27,675 nt of DNA, taken from contig JBOGGX010000196.1 in NCBI GenBank assembly GCA_050744245.1, positions 1-27,675 on the forward strand. The letters are read 5' to 3'. Origin of the DNA: JBOGGX01 sp050744245 (GTDB taxonomy: Bacteria; Actinomycetota; Acidimicrobiia; Acidimicrobiales; JBOGGX01). This document shows, in pieces, positions 22,125 through 27,675 of the stretch; position 1 is the stretch's first letter, and each line of letters begins with the position of its first letter. Under the pieces are notes generated by a model. It made no database searches. It saw nothing but the letters and a program-made list of their open reading frames with translations, and was not told the origin of the DNA. A program made the position numbers and the translations under genes.

Positions 22125-22945
22125 ACGGGTCTGCGCCTCGGCCGCCCGAGGACGTTGTGGGCCACTACGAGCGCACCGACGAGGACGCCCGCCTGCGAGG
22201 CGACCGCGGCGGGCTCGAGCTGGTGAGAACTCAGGAGATCATCGGCCGCTGGCTGCCCGACGGTGCGCCGCTGCGCATCCTCGACGTCGGAGGAGGGACC
22301 GGCGTCCACGCCGAGTGGCTGGCCGCCGAGGGCCACCGGGTCCACGTCGTCGATCCGGTCCCGCTCCATGTCGACACGGTTCTGGCCCGGCCGGGCCCGG
22401 TGACGGCCGCGCTCGGCGACGCCCGCCGGCTCGACCACGACGACGCCAGCTTCGACGCCGTCCTCCTGCTCGGTCCGCTCTACCACCTCACCGAGCGCGA
22501 CGATCGGCTCGCCGCCCTCGGCGAGGCCATGCGGGTGGTGGTGCCGGGCGGGCCCGTGTTCGTGGCCGCCATCTCCAGGTTCGCCTCGCTGTTCGACGGC
22601 CTGGCCCGCGAGCGGCTGTTCGACCCGACGTTCCGGTCGATCGTGCGGCGGGACCTGGCCGAAGGGCAGCACCGCAACCCGACCGGCAACCCGGAGTGGT
22701 TCACCACCGCCTTCTTCCACCACCCCGACGAGCTCGGTCAGGAGATCGAGGCCGCCGGCCTCACCCTCGTCTCGCTTCTCGGTGTCGAGGGCATGGCGAT
22801 CTGGCAGCCCGGCGTGGAGGAGCGGTGGTCGGATCCGTCGGCCCGGGAGATCATCCTCGAGGCGGCCCGGGCGACGGAGGCCGAGCCGACCCTGCGGGGC
22901 CTCAGCGCCCACCTCCTGGCCGTGGCCGCTCGACCCGATCGCTAG
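22121..22945 (+). CDS. Class I SAM-dependent methyltransferase
   Basis: A 274-aa cytoplasmic methyltransferase starting at GTG 22121. The SAM-binding motif I is LRILDVGGGTGVHAEWLA, with the acidic motif in HVVDPVPLHVD, motif II in ALGDARRLDHDDASFDAVLLLGPLYHL and motif III around AMRVVVPGGPVFVAAI. LGPLYHLTERDDR is typical of a common actinobacterial methyltransferase_11 group. The C-terminal half (ERLFDPTFRSIVRRDL, FHHPDELGQEIEAAGL) would shape the acceptor site, but the acceptor is unknown. It begins 26 bp after the amylase gene and may be co-transcribed with it, though no functional link is evident. Confidence 0.88.
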   Translation: MNGSAPRPPEDVVGHYERTDEDARLRGDRGGLELVRTQEIIGRWLPDGAPLRILDVGGGTGVHAEWLAAEGHRVHVVDPVPLHVDTVLARPGPVTAALGDARRLDHDDASFDAVLLLGPLYHLTERDDRLAALGEAMRVVVPGGPVFVAAISRFASLFDGLARERLFDPTFRSIVRRDLAEGQHRNPTGNPEWFTTAFFHHPDELGQEIEAAGLTLVSLLGVEGMAIWQPGVEERWSDPSAREIILEAARATEAEPTLRGLSAHLLAVAARPDR

Positions 22946-22953
22946 GTCGGCGG

Positions 22954-23219
22954 TTACTCGGAGGCGGCCTGGAACTTCGGGCTGCCCGCGATGATGCCGC
23001 TCGGCGTCTCGCCCTCGCCCTCGCTCGTCCAGGTCAGGGTGCCGTCGCTGCAGCCCGCCGTGTACTCGCCCGCCTCGAGGTCGAACTCGTCGATCAGCTT
23101 GTCGCCGGGCGCCAGATCGCCGGCCGACGCCACCGTCTCGCCGCCGGCCGAGAGGAGCTCCATGGTGAGCGGGGCGTCGTACTCGTTGGCGAAGCGCAGC
23201 AGGTCGCGCCCGGCCTGGG
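22954..23219 (-). pseudogene. C-terminal part of a probable secreted protein
   Basis: An open minus-strand frame with residues that read as protein (GRDLLRFANEYDAPLTMELL, EFDLEAGEYTAGCSDGTLTW, ending FQAASE and TGA at 22954). An internal Met at 23163 could start a 69-aa product, but the protein-like sequence clearly continues upstream to about 23219. There it abuts the opposite-strand permease fragment and turns into arginine-rich noise. I read it as the tail of a beta-rich extracytoplasmic protein whose 5' part has been lost. Family not recognised. Confidence 0.55.
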
Positions 23220-23925
23220 CTCTCCAAGCTCGCCGGGTTCGTCGTCGGCTGGATCTACTCGATCACCTTCGTCATCCTCGTGGGGCCGTGCCGGCCGGGT
23301 TCGCCTGCTTCATGTCGGCGCTCATCCAGAGCGTGACCCTGAACGAGGCCACCGGGTCGGTGGTCACCGTGCCCTGGTACTGGGTCTTCCTCGGCGGGAT
23401 CGTGTTCCTGGCCGTGATGAGCCTGTTCGACATCCGCATCTCGACCCGCAGCCAGCTCGTGTTCACCGTCCTGTCGGTGGCGGTCATGCTGCTGGCTCGG
23501 CAACCTGGTGCTGTTCGCCATCTCGGTGTCATGCCTGTTCTGCGCGCTGGGGGTGCACACGTGGTCAGCCGGACGTTCTTCGCCATCGGCCGGGAGGGTG
23601 TGCCGCGTTCGCGTACCTGGCCACGCTGGGCACGCCGCTGGTGATGTTCTCCTACTTCCTCCTGGGGCTGGCCGGTGTCCTCGAGGGGCGGCGACTGAAC
23701 AACTCGACGTTCACCGTGTTCGGCGTGCTGTCGGCCGTCACGGGGGCCGTGGCCGTGTTCGGCGGCCTCTACTACTCCTTCGTCGGCCGCGCCATCTTCG
23801 TGATCCGCCTCATCCCATGGATCGTGCTCGCCATCCTCCTGGTCGGCGTGGTCGTCGCCCTGTGGGAGCGGTCGACCAGGCCCGAGCGGTGGACCAACAT
23901 GGGACGGGTCTTCGAGGAGGCCTGA
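23220..23925 (+). pseudogene. APC-superfamily amino acid/amine permease, 5'-truncated and frameshifted
   Basis: Pieces of one permease lie in order but in changing frames: LSKLAGFVVGWIYSITFVIL (from 23220); AGFACFMSALIQSVTL through SLFDIRISTRSQLVFTVL; NLVLFAISVSCLFCALGVH; VVSRTFFAIGREGV; then AFAYLATLGTPLVMFSYFLL to the stop at 23923-23925 (NMGRVFEEA). These match the middle and C-terminal helices of APC transporters. At least four one-base changes are needed to restore the frame, for example one G missing in the run near 23281-23284 and one A missing near 23561. The N-terminal helices are absent. It lies 9 bp from the convergent amine oxidase gene, so an amine substrate is a reasonable guess for the intact transporter. 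Confidence 0.75.
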
Positions 23926-23934
23926 CGCCGGTTC

Positions 23935-25863
23935 TCAGCCCTGGTGGCGGCACTGCTCCTGGGCCGGGGCGGGCACGTCGAGGGCCGGGCTGCGGTCGAA
24001 GAACCCGACCGGCTGGAGCATGAACCCGTAGTACTGCACGGGCATCACCGGCCAGTCCTCGAGCCTGGGCACGTGGTGCGAGCCGAACGTGTACCAGACG
24101 ACCAGATCGGTGTCCTCGATCGGGCGGTCCTGCCCGGTCCACTCGGGGAGCCCGGCGCCGCCCTCGTGCTGGTTGGGGTAGTCGCCGGCCGCGTGCAGCT
24201 CGCCCGGGGCGTACGGCGTCACCCACAGGTGCTTGGTGATGAACCCGGCCCGCTTGACGATGCTGGCGTCGGGTTGGGCGAAGGCGGCCACGTTCTCCTT
24301 CGGCATGAGCTTGTAGCCGACCGGCTCGTCGACGCAGTTGGTGACCGACGGGTTGACCACCTTCCAGTACCTGGCGGCCAGGGTGTCGACCGTGTCCTGG
24401 GCCTCGAGCTCGGTGCGCAGCAGCGTGGCCTTGGCGAAGAACGCGTTGCCCAACGGGTTGTCGTCGCCCCTCGGGACCGACTCGGTGTGGACCTCGTAGA
24501 TCGAGTTGGCCCGGCCGTCGACGTCGAAGTCGAGCCGCATGCTGAAGAAGTGCTGGTGGATAGGGGCGTACAGCCCTTCCCGGTTGAGGACCTGGCCATA
24601 CTTCGGCTTCTCGCCCTCGGCCACCACGCCGGTGGTCATGATGCCGGTCAGCTTCACCTCGAACTCGATGTTGCCGTCCTGGTACATGTGCCAGAAGAAC
24701 CCGTACTCGTAGTTGCCGACGGTGGCGATGGTCGAGACCACCAGCCGGCGCGACCTCCGGACCTCGACCCTGTCGGTGCGGAAGTCGGTGTGCTTCCAGA
24801 GGATGCCGTGGTCCTCCTCGTGCAAGCAAACCGCGTTCTTGATCGTGTACGGCGTGCCGTTGCCGTCGGCGAACACCGCGTCGAAGTAGCGGATCTCGCC
24901 CAGGCAGTCGCACCCGAGCTCGAGCGAATTGCTCAGGGTGCCGATGTTGTACTCGCCGGCGTCGAACGCGTTCTTCCTGCTGTGGGTGGGTGCGGTGTCG
25001 CCGTAGGGGACCACCATCTCGGCCAGCGACGCCCGGTAGAGGATGGGCCGGACCCGATCGCCGTCCTTGTAGCCGACGGTGTGGAGCACGAGGCCCTCGC
25101 GTGGGGTGAACCCGATCCGGAAGCGCCACTTCTGCCACCGGACCTCATGACCGTCGATCTCGAAGCTCACGCCTTCGGGCTGGGTGATCTCGATCGGCTT
25201 GATGTCGGCCCGCAGCTCGCCCACGTCGGCCGCGTAGTAGCGCCCGGACTCCTGGGGGATCGGGATGACGCCGTGGTCCTCGACCTTGACCACCCGCTTG
25301 GCGTTCATGTCGACATAGACGATGAGGTTCTCGACCGGGTGGGCGTAGCCGTTGTCGTGCTCGTCGCCCATCTTCACCCAGGCCAGGGCCCGGAGCAGGC
25401 GGCCTTCGACCTCGTCGCCGTAGCGGCCGGCCGACCACGGGTCGACCATGACGCCGTCGAACTCGGTGATGCCCCGGAGGCGGAGGGCGTCCTGCACCTC
25501 CGGGCTGGTCTTGACGATCTCCTCGCACTCGAAAAACTCCTCGACCATCACCTGGGGCTGGACGCCGGGCACGTGTTCCCAGCTCTCGACCCTCGCTTCG
25601 GTGAGCGAGACCACCGCCTCGTAGGTGTTGCCGTCGGACTTGTCGAGCAGCAGGGCGAAGGCGAGCCGGGGCGGCGGGTTGCTCCCGTCGAACTCCAGCA
25701 CGGCCGCCTTCGCCGGCTCGCGCAGCAGCACCGACACGAACCGGTGGCTGTCGGTGAGGTTCTGCTCCTTGCGCAGGATGTCGACGGCAAAGGAGATCTC
25801 CTCGGCGGTCAAGGGCTCGAGCGGGTGCAGCACGGTCCCGGCACCGTTCCACGTCGTGGCCAT
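23935..25863 (-). CDS. Copper-containing primary-amine oxidase
   Basis: A 642-aa copper/topaquinone amine oxidase that oxidises primary amines to aldehydes, ammonia and H2O2. ATG 25863 follows AGGGGAG by 9 nt and begins MATTWNGAGTVLHPLEPLTA, the usual opening of the bacterial form. The cofactor tyrosine is Y385 in VGNYEYGFFW. Copper ligands are H436 and H438 (HQHFF) and H597 (SHHVPRLEDWPVMP). The substrate-channel and Asp region includes AFDAGEYNIGTLSNSLELGC and NAVCLHEEDHGILWKHTDFR. Length fits Arthrobacter-type enzymes (about 640). No signal peptide is seen, so it is probably cytoplasmic. It is convergent with the permease remnant and divergent from two small unknown genes. Phenylethylamine, tyramine or histamine are likely substrates by family. 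Confidence 0.95.
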   Translation of the reverse strand: MATTWNGAGTVLHPLEPLTAEEISFAVDILRKEQNLTDSHRFVSVLLREPAKAAVLEFDGSNPPPRLAFALLLDKSDGNTYEAVVSLTEARVESWEHVPGVQPQVMVEEFFECEEIVKTSPEVQDALRLRGITEFDGVMVDPWSAGRYGDEVEGRLLRALAWVKMGDEHDNGYAHPVENLIVYVDMNAKRVVKVEDHGVIPIPQESGRYYAADVGELRADIKPIEITQPEGVSFEIDGHEVRWQKWRFRIGFTPREGLVLHTVGYKDGDRVRPILYRASLAEMVVPYGDTAPTHSRKNAFDAGEYNIGTLSNSLELGCDCLGEIRYFDAVFADGNGTPYTIKNAVCLHEEDHGILWKHTDFRTDRVEVRRSRRLVVSTIATVGNYEYGFFWHMYQDGNIEFEVKLTGIMTTGVVAEGEKPKYGQVLNREGLYAPIHQHFFSMRLDFDVDGRANSIYEVHTESVPRGDDNPLGNAFFAKATLLRTELEAQDTVDTLAARYWKVVNPSVTNCVDEPVGYKLMPKENVAAFAQPDASIVKRAGFITKHLWVTPYAPGELHAAGDYPNQHEGGAGLPEWTGQDRPIEDTDLVVWYTFGSHHVPRLEDWPVMPVQYYGFMLQPVGFFDRSPALDVPAPAQEQCRHQG

Positions 25864-26052
25864 CGGCGCATCTCCCCTCTGGGCGGACCTGGCGCAACCC
25901 AACCCTACGCGGTCGGGGTGGCGCCGGGCCGGACGCCGCGGCGGTGCCCGATGGGGCAGGTCCTGGTGTCCGCTCCGCTGTCCCCGGCGCTCCTGACCGG
26001 CGCTCGAACCCCCAGCACAGTGACGCCCGAGCCGAGAGAAGGAGCGCGTTCG

Positions 26053-26223
26053 ATGAGCGAGTACGGCGAGTCCAGCGAGTCCGGCGACCAGTCGTCGGAC
26101 GAGGACGAGGAGGTCGCCATCGATCTCACCGCCCAGGCCGACGAGTCGATCGAGGTGTCGATGGACGATCTGTTGGCCGACGGGTACCAGCCCGAGCCCG
26201 ACGACGACCAGTACATCGCATAG
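26053..26223 (+). CDS. Small highly acidic protein of unknown function
   Basis: A 56-aa protein, starting at ATG 26053 with AAGGAG 9 nt upstream. It is extremely rich in Asp, Glu and Ser (SSESGDQSSDEDEEVAIDL, then VSMDDLLADGYQPEPDDDQY) and has no basic residue that I can see, so it is probably unfolded alone. The next gene begins 8 bp after its stop, and that gene's AGGAG overlaps the TAG. I do not recognise it. Options are a charge-based partner or inhibitor, a metal or calcium binder, or a peptide precursor; the last has no support, because no modifying enzyme is adjacent apart from the divergent amine oxidase. Confidence 0.7.
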   Translation: MSEYGESSESGDQSSDEDEEVAIDLTAQADESIEVSMDDLLADGYQPEPDDDQYIA

Positions 26224-26231
26224 GAGCCGGC

Positions 26232-26684
26232 ATGACCCCAACACCCACCCGCGGCGTCACCCTCCAGAACGGCGGGCTGCAGTTCAACGCCAACCTCTAC
26301 GGCTGGTCGCTCGGCGATGTCGGGCAGTGCCGCCTCGTCGACTACTTCAACGTGGCCCCGACCGGGAGCCTGAGCGACCCCCAGGCCAAGCTGGCGCTCC
26401 ACCTGGTCTCGTGCACCTGGGGCCAGAAGGGCCACCTCTGGCTGGAGCAGTCGCTGACCGCGGGCGGGACCTTCCACCTGCTCGGCAGCGGCGCTTCGGG
26501 CAGCCTCGCGCTCGACAACCGGCTCATGTGGCAGCCGGTGCGCGAGCTGCAGATCACGCTGAGCTTCACGCTCAACGGCGTGCTCGACAGCAACACCGGG
26601 TTCCAGGGCTCGGTCAACCTTGGCGGCAACATGCGGATGCTCGACACCCGGGCCACCATGCTCGGCGTCGGCCTTCGCTTCTGA
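26232..26684 (+). CDS. Beta-rich 150-aa protein of unknown function
   Basis: Starts at ATG 26232 with AGGAG, overlapping the previous stop, 6 nt upstream, so it is surely co-translated with the acidic protein. There is no signal peptide. The sequence alternates hydrophobic and polar residues in long strands: GVTLQNGGLQFNANLYGW, LALHLVSCTWGQKGHLWLEQ, LQITLSFTLNGVLDSNTGF and MRMLDTRATMLGVGLRF. Ending on a strand closed by Phe resembles the last strand of outer-membrane beta-barrels, although such a barrel would be unexpected without an export signal and in a probable actinobacterium. It could equally be a soluble beta-barrel or jelly roll. Two cysteines (DVGQCRL, VSCTW) might pair. Confidence 0.7.
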   Translation: MTPTPTRGVTLQNGGLQFNANLYGWSLGDVGQCRLVDYFNVAPTGSLSDPQAKLALHLVSCTWGQKGHLWLEQSLTAGGTFHLLGSGASGSLALDNRLMWQPVRELQITLSFTLNGVLDSNTGFQGSVNLGGNMRMLDTRATMLGVGLRF

Positions 26685-26708
26685 CCGACTGAGGTACGGT
26701 CGGCGCTC

Positions 26709-27499
26709 GTGCCGGAACGAGCGCCGACCACGAAGCTGGCGATCGTCGGTGCGGGCAGCGTCGGGACGACCCTGGCCTACGCCTGCCTGGTCAGGGGGGG
26801 CGGCCCAGACGATTGCGCTGTACGACCTGGCCTCCGACAAGGTGGCGGCCGAGGTGCTCGACCTCCAGCACGGCCTTCAGTTCGTGCCGCGGGCCGACGT
26901 GATCGGATCCGACGACGTCTCGGTGTGCGCCGACGCCGACGTGGTGATCGTGACCGCGGGCGCCAAACAGAAGCCGGGACAGACCCGGCTCGAGCTGGCC
27001 GAGGCCAACGTCACCATCTGTCGCACGCTCGTGCCCCAGCTGCTCGAGGTGGCGCCCGAGGCGGTGCTGCTCATGGTCACCAACCCGGTCGACGTCGTGA
27101 CCTACGCCGCGATCGAGTTCGCCGGGCTGCCCGCCGGCCGGGTGTTCGGCTCGGGGACCGTTCTCGACTCGTCGCGGCCGCGACACCTCGTCGGCCGGCA
27201 CTGCGGGGTCGCGGTCCAGAACGTCCATGCCTGGATCGCAGGCGAGCACGGCGACTCCGAGATCCCGCTGTGGAGCAGCGCCAGCATCGGCGCCATCCCC
27301 CTCGACCACTTCCGGGAGCCGGGCCATCCGACGCTCGACGAAGCGGCCAAGCGGCGGATCACCCAACGAGGTGGTCACCGCGGCGGAGAACATCATCAGG
27401 GGCAAGGGCGCCACCAACTACGCCGTCGGGTTGGCCGAGGCCAGGATCGTCGAGGCGATCGTCAACGACGAGAACCGGGTCCCCCACCCACCAGCATGA
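26709..27499 (+). pseudogene. ldh: L-lactate dehydrogenase-like gene with frameshifts and missing C-terminus
   Basis: From GTG 26709 the NAD-binding start is LAIVGAGSVGTTLAYACLVRG. The frame is then broken in a run of seven G (26794-26800), where six would restore it. The next frame carries QTIALYDLASDKVAAEVLDL, VTAGAKQKPGQTRLELAEAN, VTNPVDVVTYAA, TVLDSSR and the catalytic HisAsp motif GEHGDSEIPLW. An extra C at 27362-27364 shifts it again to NEVVTAAENIIRGKGATNYA and DENRV. Near the C-run at 27481 similarity ends, and the last about 60 residues of the family are not found. The residues kept distinguish lactate from malate dehydrogenase only by pattern. It is either newly broken or mis-sequenced. 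Confidence 0.82.
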
Positions 27500-27675
27500 A
27501 GACACCCGAGGACACGGCCCACCGCCGCGCACGGGCTCCGAGGGCGGCGCGCGTCGCGCTCGCGTGGTGTCGGTGGCGTGTTGCTGACTGTCGACGGCAC
27601 ACTCCTGGCACTACGGAGGATCAGAGCTTCGACTGACCACGCCGCATTGCCGACCCGGTTAGACCATGTCGGTTA
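27500..27675. other. Right end without a supported gene
   Basis: Beyond the last recognisable dehydrogenase residues I see no start, ribosome site or motif. An open frame runs to TGA at 27634-27636 but its residues are Arg/Ala-rich and do not match the expected dehydrogenase C-terminus. Confidence 0.4.

Noticed and set aside
23944..26223. 759-codon plus-strand open frame opposite the amine oxidase
   Set aside because: Antisense shadow of an obvious copper amine oxidase. Only its last 56 codons, with their own ATG and ribosome site, look real.
1..27675. tRNA, rRNA, riboswitch or prophage genes
   Set aside because: None could be supported: no T-loop/CCA patterns, no conserved riboswitch core and no phage structural genes were recognised by eye.

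Overview
The window is about 27.7 kb of very GC-rich DNA, roughly 70% by eye, with dense ATG/GTG-started genes and strong GC bias at third codon positions. A class F-type sortase, F420/LLM-type oxidoreductases, a DDN-like nitroreductase remnant and candidate leaderless promoters suggest an actinobacterium, possibly Acidimicrobiia-like. That lineage is an inference; no rRNA or marker gene is present.

Layout. (1) 1-3990: the 3' part of an amidase gene overlaps tail to tail with a secreted VWA-like protein. Divergent from the latter is a surface module of a DUF4397 protein coupled to a sortase. (2) 3972-4302: a debris zone with a gene fragment and an IS1182-type transposase N-terminus. (3) 4368-12678, minus strand: an eight-gene operon joined almost throughout by 4-bp ATGA/GTGA overlaps. 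In transcription order it encodes a GntR/FCD regulator, an ABC permease, a binding lipoprotein, an ABC ATPase, a DapA-family protein, an LLM flavin oxidoreductase, an IlvD/Edd dehydratase and a GH88-like hydrolase. Upstream lie a near-consensus promoter, a perfect FadR-type operator palindrome and a heptamer tandem repeat. This is the best candidate for an undescribed system: uptake and breakdown of a sugar-acid-like compound, perhaps sulfonated. (4) 13091-16138: a Doc-type toxin with an RHH-like antitoxin, an F420-type LLM enzyme, a histidine phosphatase, a CsbD-like stress protein and a four-helix membrane protein.

(5) 16202-17430: two decayed genes, an epoxide hydrolase and an F420-dependent nitroreductase-like gene. 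Each is interrupted by a TGA where Trp is expected, and a bulged inverted repeat lies between them. (6) 17471-22945: a proline-rich-tailed membrane protein, a large secreted multidomain GH13 amylase/pullulanase-type enzyme and a methyltransferase. (7) 22954-23925: two truncated genes head to head, a secreted-protein tail and a frameshifted APC permease. (8) 23935-26684: a copper amine oxidase, divergent from an acidic 56-aa protein and a beta-rich 150-aa protein of unknown function. (9) 26709 to the end: a lactate dehydrogenase gene with several single-base frameshifts.

The left 16 kb is clean. From 16.2 kb onward, broken genes cluster, many explained by one-base changes in short homopolymers. 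They could be real decay or local sequence error, and this should be resolved before biological meaning is given to them.
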